Part shown: positions 1-7,785 of the stretch, piece after piece
How the letters are laid out: the number at the start of each line of letters is the position of its first letter
Position numbering within the stretch: the first letter of the stretch is position 1
Assembly: GCA_003024985.2 (NCBI GenBank)
Contig: PXIH01S0044361.1
Direction: 5' to 3' (one strand)
Source of the DNA: Euperipatoides rowelli
Taxonomy: Eukaryota; Onychophora; Udeonychophora; Euonychophora; Peripatopsidae
DNA: 10,211 nt
Translations under genes and position numbers: made by a program
Notes under the pieces: model-generated
Databases searched by the model: none
The model's input: the letters and a program-made list of their open reading frames with translations, nothing else
What the model was told of the DNA's origin: nothing

Positions 1-833
1 TTAAAATCCAAAAATTATAATCGCAATGCAAATAAATTTGTAGTTATTGATTTGTTAAAATGGATCAAAATAAATATAACAATCTTTAAATGTGATATAA
101 TGCTAAAGGTTAACTAAACAATTATCCTATTGAAAATACTATAAAAAATTTATTTTTTTGTTACAATTTAAAATTAATATACAATAAAACTAGCTGAATT
201 CCTATATATACTGTATATGCAAATCAGGATCCTTTTCCCTCTACCCATTCCCAATCTCTAATGCACTATAACTTCTACCTCCTCATTCTAAAGCTATTAT
301 TTAAACTTGTTTAGCTTTAATTGAAAATAATGGGGTAAAGGTACATTTTATGTTGTGGTACTAGTGGTTAGAATATATTTCTAAGGGGAATAATATTAGC
401 TTATATATTGTTTTTATAATTTAAGATCTGTTTGTAACTTGAAGCTATTTTTTGCCTTCACACTAATAAATTCTTGACAATAGCTATTTTTTACATACTA
501 TGTAGCCTATGCAATCAGCTATTGTTGAATTCCTTATTAATAATCTGTCACTATGATTCAAAAGCATAGAGCTTTTTTTTTTAAAAAAAAAAAAGACATT
601 ACACTATTTAGAGATGAAAATAATATTTATAGAAATACAATCAATAGTTGCTAGTGAAATTTAATCAATTCCATTGTGAGGTTATTATAAATGTAAATCT
701 TAATGTCATTAACAAACTTTTCTTATGTTAACAAAATCCAAACTTGAATTTTTTTTATGAGTTTTTAAATAAATTTATGATATTTAATTATTATCTGGCT
801 TCATTTTTTTGTTTTGTTTGTTTTGTTTTACAG
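1..833 (+). other. CNOT10 intron (3' part), no gene seen
   Basis: This AT-rich sequence contains many stops in all frames and is read as the tail of the intron before the first visible CNOT10 exon. It ends in a long pyrimidine-rich tract (about 801-830) and CAG at 831-833, a strong splice acceptor. A pyrimidine-rich patch lies around 228-290. Otherwise I see homopolymer runs (T and A runs at about 574-595) and no recognisable coding or mobile sequence. Confidence 0.7.
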
Positions 834-895
834 AAGAAAATTTAGCTAAGAAAGTTTGCATGCTTTTGTTGGATCTTTATCTTTGTATATATCAA
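834..895 (+). CDS. CNOT10: CNOT10 coding exon A (CCR4-NOT complex subunit 10, partial)
   Basis: This 62-nt exon opens with the last two bases of a split codon and then reads 20 codons, including the stretches ENLAKKVC and LLLDLYLCIYQ. It resembles the animal CNOT10 segment [21 protein letters not shown], which forms helix A of a tetratricopeptide hairpin in the N-terminal half of the protein. The acceptor CAG (831-833) and donor GTAAG (896-900) fit the consensus, and the exon ends in phase 0. CNOT10 is a TPR scaffold of the CCR4-NOT deadenylase complex. From knowledge of the family, it pairs with CNOT11 and docks on the N-terminal part of CNOT1. The identification rests on residue similarity recalled from the family plus colinearity with the three later exons. 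The gene's 5' exons lie outside the window. Confidence 0.9.
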
Positions 896-1702
896 GTAAG
901 TTTATTATTATTTTTGTAAAAATGTTTTTTACTTTGCAATTTACAATATAATTTTAAGTTAATGTAATGTAAGTACAGTATATATTTTGTTTAAAATAAA
1001 ATAATTTGTACAAACTACTTTGGTAAATTACTAACTATTTTTATTTTTCTGCACAATTCTTCTGGGTTTTTATGAAAACTACAGTAATTAATAATTTTTT
1101 TTTATAAAAACACATAGTTATAATTTTTTAAATATTAGGAGTAATGAAATTATGGAATCATCACCTTTAAATAAGGGTGAATCCGGAAATGTAACAGGAA
1201 AATAAATATCTTAAAATAATAAAATAAGTTTTTTGAACTTATTGTATTTTAACTCTTGAGCATTTACAATATCACAATTTTGATTGTCCCGTTATTGTCA
1301 ATCAGATTAACAATAATATGTTAAAATTATATAGTCCTTAATAATTTGGAATAGTTGATTAGAATTTGAAGAAGGGAGTTTTTTTAATGCTAAATACTCA
1401 TCTACAAAGATTAATATTGCAGTTTGGCTTATACAGCATGATGTAAAGCTGTTTATAATAATTTTTGAGGATTTTTTATTTTTATTAATGTACAGTAGTT
1501 TAGGCATAGATTTTATTTATATAGTATATTTTTGTTGATTACCGCTATCCAGTTGTACAACAGACCATAGATGTGTCTACCTTTACTAGTTTCACAACTT
1601 GAACAAATGAAGGCACTTTCCACATGACTTTAAAAGTGGTGTAATGACTTTATAAAATAAATTAAATATACAAGGCTTTTCTATTTATTACTATTATTTT
1701 AG
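896..1702 (+). other. CNOT10 intron segment, no gene seen
   Basis: AT-rich intron between exon A and the candidate cassette exon. Open stretches here, such as the minus-strand frame at 1307-1507, are low-complexity Ile/Lys/Asn/Ser-rich translations with no family resemblance, and I treat them as chance. A small imperfect inverted repeat (TCACC...GGTGA) occurs near 1160-1181. No transposon ends are recognisable. Confidence 0.6.
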
Positions 1703-1768
1703 TTGGATTTTGTGAAGGCCATTTCCAACGAGCAAGTTCCTCCCCTGTACTGTGTTGATCAGTCTCTT
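1703..1768 (+). CDS. Candidate in-frame cassette exon inside CNOT10 intron (unrecognised)
   Basis: A 66-nt stretch is preceded by TTTTAG (acceptor, AG at 1701-1702) and followed by a perfect GTAAGT donor (1769-1774). It reads 22 codons without a stop, beginning LDFVKAIS and ending LYCVDQSL. The other two forward frames contain stops. Its length is a multiple of three, and both neighbouring CNOT10 exon junctions are phase 0, so inclusion would add 22 residues without a frameshift. GC is about 45% (30 of 66), well above the surrounding intron. The insertion point would be the turn between the two helices of a TPR hairpin (after LYLCIYQ, before PDKALGL). I do not recognise the peptide in CNOT10 relatives or elsewhere. 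It could be an alternative exon, an exon of another gene, a transposon-derived fragment, or a coincidental decoy. Confidence 0.4.
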
Positions 1769-2098
1769 GTAAGTCAGGGCTTTTATGTTGTACAGTTTTT
1801 CTATATTATTTCCATAGTTTAATTAAAGAAAAATAGTAATTAAACTTTCAACCAGATGTTTTATTTATTTGTTCCATCAATTATTATTTTATTACAGTGA
1901 AGCTGTTAAAAAGCTTGTTCTGGTGTGGCCGTGATCATCATTTCCTGTTCATTCTATTAGAAAACAACTAACATTCAGCAGCTTTTCTAATTAATTAAAT
2001 TTCAGTCTTTTTTTTCTCTTCTCCTTCCCTCCTGCATGTTTGTACAGCAAATTTCAAGTCAACTAAACTTGGGGTTTGTAATTAATGTTAATGACACA
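1769..2098 (+). other. Intron segment before mariner, no gene seen
   Basis: AT-rich sequence between the candidate exon and the mariner insertion. TTATTACAG at about 1891-1899 looks like an acceptor but is followed directly by TGA, with no open frame resembling a known protein. A pyrimidine-rich run lies around 2007-2035. No repeats or RNA genes are recognisable. Confidence 0.6.
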
Positions 2099-2100
2099 TA

Positions 2101-2130
2101 CGAAGGGGGACCCGAAAGAAACCAGAATTT
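2101..2130 (+). repeat. Mariner left terminal inverted repeat
   Basis: The 30-nt left end matches the complement of the right end at about 20 of 30 positions. The best-conserved core is GACCC followed by AAAG. Similarity continues weakly inward: TATTAAAAATCA occurs near 2136-2147 and again in the complement of the right subterminal region. In mariners the terminal repeats are the transposase binding sites. Confidence 0.9.
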
Positions 2131-2290
2131 AATTATTAAAAATCAATAATTTAATAAAACTCTTTAATATTTTTTTTTTAGATTAAATTTGTTTCCTGTA
2201 TCAGTCAGCAAAGCACTGTTGTCTTAATTAAACTCTATTTTTTTTTTCTATTTTCTTGATAGCACTCTAGCTGCTCCAGCTATTTTTTCG

Positions 2291-3379
2291 ATGGCAGATA
2301 AACGGGAATAACGTGTCAACATTAAGTTTTGTTTTTTGGTAAAAAAATCTTTAGCTGAAACTTTAATGATGTTGAGAGATGCATACAAAGAAGAAGTTCT
2401 AGGAAAAACCCAAGTTTACGAATGGTTTGCCTGGTTTAAACAAGAAGAAATGAGTATTGAGGATCAGCCACATTCAGTCAGACCGTCAACTAGCCACATG
2501 GATGAAAACATTGCAAAAGTTTGTCATCAATCCTCAAGGACCGTCGGCGTACAATTGAAGAGGTGACCAGGTAACGTGGTCTTCATGTCCACAAATATTG
2601 ATGCAGGATCTAAATATGTGCCGAATTGCTGCAAAGTTTGTCCTGAGTCTCCTATCAGAGGGTCAGCAGAAAAACCGCTTAATTGTTTGTCAAAACTTAA
2701 ATAGCAACTTAAAGAAGATGGTCAATTTGGTCAAAAATTATTACAGGCAACGAAACCTGGTGTTATGCTTATGATCCTAAATCTAAACAATCCACTCAAT
2801 GGAAGACATCAATATCACCCAGACCGAAGAAGGCAAGGCAGGTTAAGACTAATGTGAAAACAATATTGATTTGTTTCTTTGACATTAATGGCATTGTGCA
2901 TTTTGTATCCGTCCCTCCAGGCCAAACTGTAAATCAGCTGTTTTACATGGAAGTACTAAAATGCCTGTGTGTCTCTAGAAGAAGGAAGTGACTGCAATTA
3001 TGGGAAACAAAAGACTGGCTTAGTCATCACGATAATGTGCCCGCACACACACAGCATTGAGTGTGCAACATTATTTAACTAAAAGTAACATGACTGCAGT
3101 TTCCCACCCGCCATATTGCAAGACTTAGCTCCATGTGGTTTTTATTTATTTCCTAACATGAAGAGACATCTTAAAGGAAAGAGATTTGCAGATGTTGATG
3201 AAGTGAAACAAAGAACAATTGATGTTCTCAACAGCATCAAAAAAGACTTTCAAACCTGTTTTGAAAATTGCGTTAAAGGATAGGATAAATGTATAAATGC
3301 TAGCGGAGAATATTTTGAAGGAGATTACAACATTTTAAATTGTGTGAGAAATAAATATGCTAATTTTTTTTTTTTTTAA
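2291..3379 (+). pseudogene. Mariner transposase pseudogene (several frameshifts and stops)
   Basis: The original protein was a mariner DD34D transposase: an N-terminal helix-turn-helix DNA-binding region, then an RNase H-like catalytic domain. Starting at ATG 2291 the frame reads MADKRE and is stopped by TAA at 2309-2311. It continues as LVKKSLAETLMML and GKTQVYEWFAWFK in the same frame. The coding sense then moves between frames near 2536, 2575, 2712-2730, 3053 (an extra CA in a CA run) and 3118. Further stops are TAA 2572-2574, TGA 2989-2991 and TAG 3281-3283. The catalytic region shows TGNETW at 2743-2760, where the first Asp is replaced by Asn (codon AAC 2749-2751). HHDN retains the second Asp (codon 3031-3033). 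LAPCGFYLF has Gly for the third Asp (codon GGT 3137-3139). The C-terminal GEYFEGDY motif is recognisable at 3305-3328. It cannot encode an active enzyme. Confidence 0.95.
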
Positions 3380-3582
3380 TTATAGCCTAATTTATGATGT
3401 GCGATTAAAAGATTTTAAATAGAATTTACATTGATTTAATGCGTAATTCCTATTAAATTTAAAAAAAAATACTTATTTACTATATAAATGTTTAAAAAAA
3501 AATCCTTTAATAATTAAAATAAATTGTAGATTATAAATAAATGATAAAACATGATTTTTAATAGATAACTATTGAAAATTAG
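3380..3582 (+). other. AT-rich 3' non-coding part of the mariner
   Basis: About 200 bp of A/T-rich, repetitive sequence with short A and T runs lies between the last open codon of the transposase frame and the right terminal repeat. Nothing coding is seen. It is longer than expected for a mariner 3' untranslated region, which suggests local expansion or insertion of low-complexity DNA after integration. Confidence 0.6.
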
Positions 3583-3612
3583 AATTTCCTGGAACTTTTG
3601 GGTCAACCCTCG
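3583..3612 (-). repeat. Mariner right terminal inverted repeat
   Basis: The right end of the element reads outward as the complement of CGAGGGTTGACCCAAAAG and is followed by the TA target dinucleotide at 3613-3614. It pairs with the left repeat at 2101-2130. The spurious open frame at 3572-3805 runs through this repeat and is not a gene. Confidence 0.92.
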
Positions 3613-3614
3613 TA

Positions 3615-3954
3615 TAAATATACAAAGTGAAACCATTTATGATTTTGTTAAGTTGGATAGTGGTAATTATGATAATCGGAACATTGCACTCACAACACTT
3701 GATAATGCGCATTGTTGTGTCCAGTGGTACACTTTGATTGCTTGTTGCCTACTTTTTAAGGGTTTATGTGATTCTGTAATGGTTTGGGTCTTTCTCCTGG
3801 CATGATTTGGGTTCACTATTATATTCTTATTAGTGGATACTTTTTTATAATAGTTATTAAAATGAAAATAAGCTATAATTAGATTTTCTGAAATTATAAC
3901 AATAATCTGAGAATTGTGAAATTATATTTGTAACTTTTAAATTTTATTTTGCAG
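3615..3954 (+). other. Intron tail and splice acceptor before CNOT10 exon B
   Basis: Intron sequence downstream of the mariner, ending in a T-rich tract and TTTTGCAG (3947-3954), a standard acceptor. Low-complexity open frames here show no protein resemblance. No other feature is seen. Confidence 0.7.
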
Positions 3955-4170
3955 CCAGATAAAGCATTAGGTTTAATAGGATACATTGAGAAAATGTGGT
4001 TTTCGGCTAATAATAATGGCAACAAATCCCAACAGCAAACTCCTGAAAAAGACAAGGAGAAAGAAAAAGACATATTACCCAAGGATAATAATCAGAAAGA
4101 TAACAACAAAGAAAATAAAGAGGCTGCTGAGGTTAATTCCAATGAAAGTCTCCGACCCAAGTTGCAACAG
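3955..4170 (+). CDS. CNOT10: CNOT10 coding exon B (TPR helix plus charged linker)
   Basis: This 216-nt exon encodes 72 residues in phase 0 at both ends. The first 15 or so (PDKALGLIGYIEKMW) correspond to AEKALHLLAVLEKMI of vertebrate CNOT10, the second helix of the hairpin begun in exon A. The middle 40-odd residues are a highly polar Asn/Lys/Glu/Asp/Gln-rich linker (for example KDKEKEKD), matching in position and character the Asn/Lys/Gly-rich disordered insert of vertebrate CNOT10 but not its exact sequence. The last residues, SLRPKLQQ, align with the AAKSKIHQ that precedes the next TPR. The acceptor is TTGCAG (3949-3954) and the donor GTATAA (4171-4176). ATG codons and open frames in other registers across this exon are shadows. 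Confidence 0.93.
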
Positions 4171-4984
4171 GTATAATTACTTTGAGCCCAAATGTTTGGA
4201 TTGAAATTGTGCTTTGTTTGAAATTCATTTTAAAATAACTAAACCATGTTTTCTTATTTTATTGTTTTCTAACCAGTATTTTAATACACCTAAATGATAG
4301 ATTCCCTTATTTATACATTTTATAGTAAATTCAATTCATAAATGAAATTTCTTCTGAATTTACTGCGCCTTTCAATATAATTTTATGTTACAAATATGTC
4401 ATAAGAAAGCAGAAAAGGAGGGGGGGGGGTCTCATGGATACAAATTTTGTTTTGGTCTAATGTTATAAAAAAATTCAAGTAAATTTTGTGGAACAAAAAA
4501 AAAAGTTTCCAAAATAAATTCTAATTAGTTAAAATGTTAAGCACTAAAAAAATGCAGTATTAATATTATTAAAATATCAATTTTTGTAGTGCACTATGGT
4601 GAGACATCAAAATCCAGCAATTTCTTTGACAATGGAACACATAGTAGTTATAAGATTATCATTGTAATTAGAAGTTTAGAAAGGAAACATAAATTTATAT
4701 TACTGACTCCTATGGCTCAAAATTGNATGTTCTGCTATCATCAGATATTTGTTTAAGAATGGGGGGGGGGGTATATTGTACTCACTGATTGATGTTCTTG
4801 TTACTCTATTTGTTTTTAATATATAATAGGCCTATATTGTTATGAGAATTGCTTATTTCATTAGGTATCGTGCACTACTGATTTTAGTACTATTATTTTA
4901 ATTCAAACGTCTTTGTTTAGAACTGGGCAAAGAAACATCAGTTTATTGGACTTATTGTATCAACAAATAACATAGGATTATTTC
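4171..4984 (+). other. CNOT10 intron, proximal part, no gene seen
   Basis: AT-rich intron carrying two uninterrupted G runs (10 G at 4420-4429 and 11 G at 4761-4771) and one ambiguous base (N at 4726). No reading frame or RNA gene is recognisable. Confidence 0.6.
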
Positions 4985-5941
4985 CTTAGTGGCATGCATC
5001 GGTTTATCAAAATTCTTTATATTTTGGTTTAGTTCCGGTTCACCATTTTTATAAAATGGTTCAGTTAACCCCGTTTTTTCCATCAACGAACCGGTTCAAA
5101 ATTATTTTTTCCAATTATTTAAAAAAAAATAGAAAATTTAATTCATACCTTTTACAGTATTAACATATGTACAGTAGTACATGCTTTTATTGTTTCTAAA
5201 AGTTAAAATCAGTATATCAAAAAAACATTTAAAATTAGTTCCTGGTTTAAATTCTTACACTGGTGCTCATAATTTTTTTTTTATCAAGGTAGATTTTAAA
5301 CAAATACTATATACTAGAAAGAGGAAAAATAAGAAAAATGTTTAAAAATTGAAATTAGGCAATCGTATTCTGTTACTGCTGTCATTTAAATATCAACTTT
5401 ATAATAGGTTTAACGGTGAGAGTTCTTTTTTCTTTCTTTACATTATATTATGTAAATGAAAACAAATTTCTGGTTTCTTCCCTTTTGTCATTTGTATGAA
5501 ATATTTCAGAGCAGATTATAAACTTATCAAGTTAGGAAACAGTTTCTAGCAAACTAATTAGGCGCTTTTTGTTTTTGTTTTCAAAATTCAAAGTCAGTTG
5601 GTTTATGATAACTAAACATTGACAGATTTGACACACATACAAATTTCAACTTTTCAATCTCAAAATATTGATATAAATTCTAATATAGCTGACGCTAATG
5701 CATAAAGTTTGGTGACAATTTCAGATAGAATACTTTTACATGTTATAAAGTTGTAACTATACAATTTTAAAACGTTTATTCAGCTTGAAATGTTATTGAA
5801 CACAAAGCTGATTGGAGGAAATACTGACTCCCGCTGATTAAAAATTATATTGTGTTCAGGTTCGGATTTAGAAAAAACTTTTTTTTTATTTATTTTTTTT
5901 TTTTTTTTATGGTTCAGGTTCAGTTACGGTTCGAATCCCTG
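4985..5941. mobile_element. Possible degraded hAT-like non-autonomous element
   Basis: Two clusters of GGTTC/GAACC motifs bracket about 950 bp of AT-rich non-coding DNA. The left cluster lies at about 5030-5098 (TTCCGGTTCACC, GAACCGGTTCAAAA) and the right at about 5857-5941 (TTCAGGTTCGG, ACGGTTCGAATCCCTG). Read on the minus strand, the right end starts CAGGGATTCGAACCG, and CAGGG is a common hAT terminus. The 8 bases outside it (GTTATTAC, 5942-5949) match ATTATTTC (4977-4984) at 6 of 8 positions, the size of a hAT target duplication, but the left terminus (CTTAGTGGCATGC) is a poor match to the right. No transposase is present. The boundaries are tentative, and the motif clusters could be an unrelated simple repeat. 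Confidence 0.35.
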
Positions 5942-5949
5942 GTTATTAC

Positions 5950-6770
5950 TATAATATCCCTTGATCCCCATAAGATATTTTTTTAACTCTGGAAGCCTCT
6001 ATATTTCTGCTACTAGAAGTCGCCTCAATAACCTTTTTTAAGTTAGTTGACCATATAGGCTTCAGTTGTTTGTGAAATTCTGATATATAAAAAGTAATGC
6101 TGCTTTCGTTATTTAAACTTGAAACTGTTCAAGTTTACATTTTATTTGGCAATTCGGTTATTGAAGTGAAAAAATAAGCTTGGCTAAAATTTCAGCAAAG
6201 CAAGTTAAAAGTAGCAAGAATTTTTTGCATATACAAGTAGCAAAACTCGGCTTCTATACTTTATCAGAGCAAGTAACAGCATATAAATTTTGTTTTTAAA
6301 AATAGCTTACCAAACATGGATATTGAACACTAAATTTGAAGTGGCTACAATAAGGTACTATGATGTTCTATCACTTACGGAAGCTAAAGTTGAGAAAAGT
6401 TTTAAAATTGAATGGATGCATATGACGAATATGACTTAGCACTTCAAAAATATCATATTTAGTTGAACGTTCCATTTTCTGTATCAGTGATGAATATAAT
6501 ATCTTTAATATTTTTGTCTAAAGTTCAGAGTTTTACTGAATATTAGATTGGTGATTCCATATTTTCCCTTGTAATAGAACATCATAATTACTATTTAGTC
6601 TTTGTGATACAAAAAATTTTAATTGGGTAAAATTGTTAATTCTAAAAGTAAATTAAATTAGAAGCTGCTGTAGTTTTTAATACCAGCACTATTTTTTTTT
6701 TTTACTCAATCCTAATTAACCATTCCATATTATTTCGCTAACACTATCTCCATTTCCAAAATATTGGTCA
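5950..6770 (+). other. CNOT10 intron, middle part, no gene seen
   Basis: AT-rich intron. A pair of inverted copies of a 16-nt sequence (TATGATGTTCTATCAC at 6359-6374 and its complement with one mismatch at 6571-6586) encloses about 196 bp and could be the ends of a small MITE or a coincidence. No coding frame is recognisable. Confidence 0.5.
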
Positions 6771-6796
6771 AGTCATAAACAGAATTCAGAGTTTAA

Positions 6797-6859
6797 ACAT
6801 GGGGAAAAAATCTGCAATTGAACCCCTACTTTCAATTGCAGATTATTTTCCCTGTTTAA
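6797..6859. mobile_element. Nested 63-bp foldback insertion with TTTAA duplication
   Basis: The left arm, 6797-6822 (ACATGGGGAAAAAATCTGCA and on), pairs with the right arm, 6831-6855, around an 8-nt loop (CCCCTACT). The inner 14 bp (AATCTGCAATTGAA) are perfectly complementary and the outer part has a few mismatches and one bulge. TTTAA occurs just before the left arm (6792-6796) and again at 6855-6859. The right end of the host element lacks this block and runs straight from TTTAA to CCTT, so the block looks inserted. TTAA duplication is typical of piggyBac-type transposition, but this tiny sequence has no further family hallmark. Confidence 0.6.
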
Positions 6860-7060
6860 CCTTGCAGCGAGCGCGCAGTTGTAAATTTTACGACAAATTC
6901 AATTTTTTACAAAATGTGTCTTTGTGTATGGTCTTGTGGGTTTATCTCTGCCTTTAATTCCTAAAACTAACTCCACACTACAATATTGATAGGTTTTTAA
7001 CTTGCACATAGCCCATTTTATAATTATTTTTTAAAATTATTTGTAAAAAGGCGCCCAGAC

Positions 7061-7100
7061 ATAAATTTTACGACATGCGCCGGCTGATGTTATAATATTG
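7061..7100 (+). repeat. Internal direct copy of the right subterminal motif
   Basis: The sequence around ACGACATGCGCCGGCTGATGT (from 7070) is repeated in the same orientation at about 7816-7850 as ACAACATGCGACAGCTCATG. Both copies follow an A/T stretch resembling TAAATTTTAC. This places a second copy of the right subterminal region inside the element, as if the element had grown by duplication. Confidence 0.6.
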
Positions 7101-7282
7101 ACTTTCAGGTAGCGTAAAACAAATATTATAAAACATTTAGGAATAAACTTATTTATTTTTAAAATCAGAATTTAATGCAGATTTCAAAAATCAAAATTAA
7201 AAAATCCTATCACCAAAGACAGAGAAACAGTAAAGGAAAATGTAAGATAAACTGGCTTTTTCTTTTTTCTTTTTTTTTTACA

Positions 7283-7748
7283 GCCGACTTTTAGCAATAA
7301 AATCATAAAAAAAAATTTATTTGTTGGAATTTTTTTTTAGTTATATAATAATATTCCTGACCAAAAAAATAGAACTTAAAAATACTATTTAAGTTTTTTT
7401 CTATCTGTTATAGATTTTGAAATATTTAACAATCTATTATCGGGACATACAATAAATACAAGCGCAATGAATGCCGACTTTTAGAAATAAAATTATAAAT
7501 TAAAATTTGTTTGTTGGAATTTTTTTTTCTTTATATAATAAAATTCCTGACAAAAAATACTGTTTAAGTTTTTTTTCTATCTGTTATAGATTTTGAAATA
7601 GTTAAAATAATGTATTATCTGGACAAAGTCTACAGTATTAATACAAACGTAATGAATGCGACATTTAGAAAAATAATCATAAAATAAAATCTGTTTGTTG
7701 GATTTTTTTTCTCTTTATATATTGAAATTCCTGATAAAAAATAGAACA
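7283..7748 (+). repeat. Tandem repeat, about 2.5 copies of a 185-190-bp unit
   Basis: Copy 1 starts at 7283 (GCCGACTTTTAG), copy 2 at 7473 (GCCGACTTTTAG) and copy 3 at 7658 (GCGACATTTAG), giving periods of 190 and 185 bp. Shared landmarks in order are TTTGTTGGAATTTTTTT, TATATAATA, ATTCCTGA, TTTTCTATCTGTTATAGATT and AATGAAT just before the next unit. Copy 3 breaks off after about 90 bp at ATAGAACATAAA. The unit is AT-rich and non-coding. It resembles the internal minisatellite-like arrays known in some small DNA transposons. Confidence 0.88.
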
Positions 7749-7785
7749 TAAATATGTGTAATAAGTTCATTATTACACATATTTA
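7749..7785. repeat. Perfect 16-bp inverted repeat (hairpin)
   Basis: TAAATATGTGTAATAA (7749-7764) and its exact complement TTATTACACATATTTA (7770-7785) are separated by the 5-nt loop GTTCA. The palindrome sits exactly where the third tandem copy stops matching, so it may mark an insertion or rearrangement breakpoint. No T-run or other transcription stop context suggests a functional terminator in this animal intron. Confidence 0.85.

Larger units (their letters stand above)
2099..3614 (+). mobile_element. Mariner-family DNA transposon, complete ends, inactive
   Basis: The element proper is 2101-3612 (1512 bp) and is flanked by TA on each side (2099-2100 and 3613-3614), the target duplication expected of the IS630-Tc1-mariner superfamily. 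Its ends are inverted repeats, CGAAGGGGGACCCGAAAG at the left and the complement of CGAGGGTTGACCCAAAAG at the right. It contains one decayed transposase reading frame in the + orientation, the same strand as CNOT10. It is longer than the roughly 1.3 kb usual for mariners, and much of the excess appears to be the AT-rich stretch between the end of the reading frame (about 3380) and the right repeat. It lies in a CNOT10 intron and has decayed by substitutions and small indels, so it is an old insertion. The subfamily cannot be settled by eye. Confidence 0.95.

Noticed and set aside
1891-1960. Possible exon after TTATTACAG
   Set aside because: The frame matching the CNOT10 phase begins with TGA, and no frame shows protein similarity or a good donor.
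2336-2566. Open frame taken as a small intact gene
   Set aside because: It is only the first surviving fragment of the mariner transposase, limited by an upstream TAA and a frameshift near 2536.
3572-3805. 77-codon open frame
   Set aside because: It begins inside the mariner right repeat, crosses the TA junction and shows no family resemblance, so it is chance.
3894-4082. Minus-strand frame opposite exon B
   Set aside because: It is a shadow of the CNOT10 coding exon; the + strand translation matches a known family and has splice sites.
5928-5938. GGTTCGAATCC, identical in form to the tRNA B box
   Set aside because: There is no A box at the right distance, no acceptor stem, and a poly-T tract directly upstream. 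It fits better as part of the GGTTC-rich putative transposon end.
7283-7748. CRISPR-like array
   Set aside because: The units are adjacent 185-190-bp tandem copies without short repeats and unique spacers, and the window is from an animal genome.
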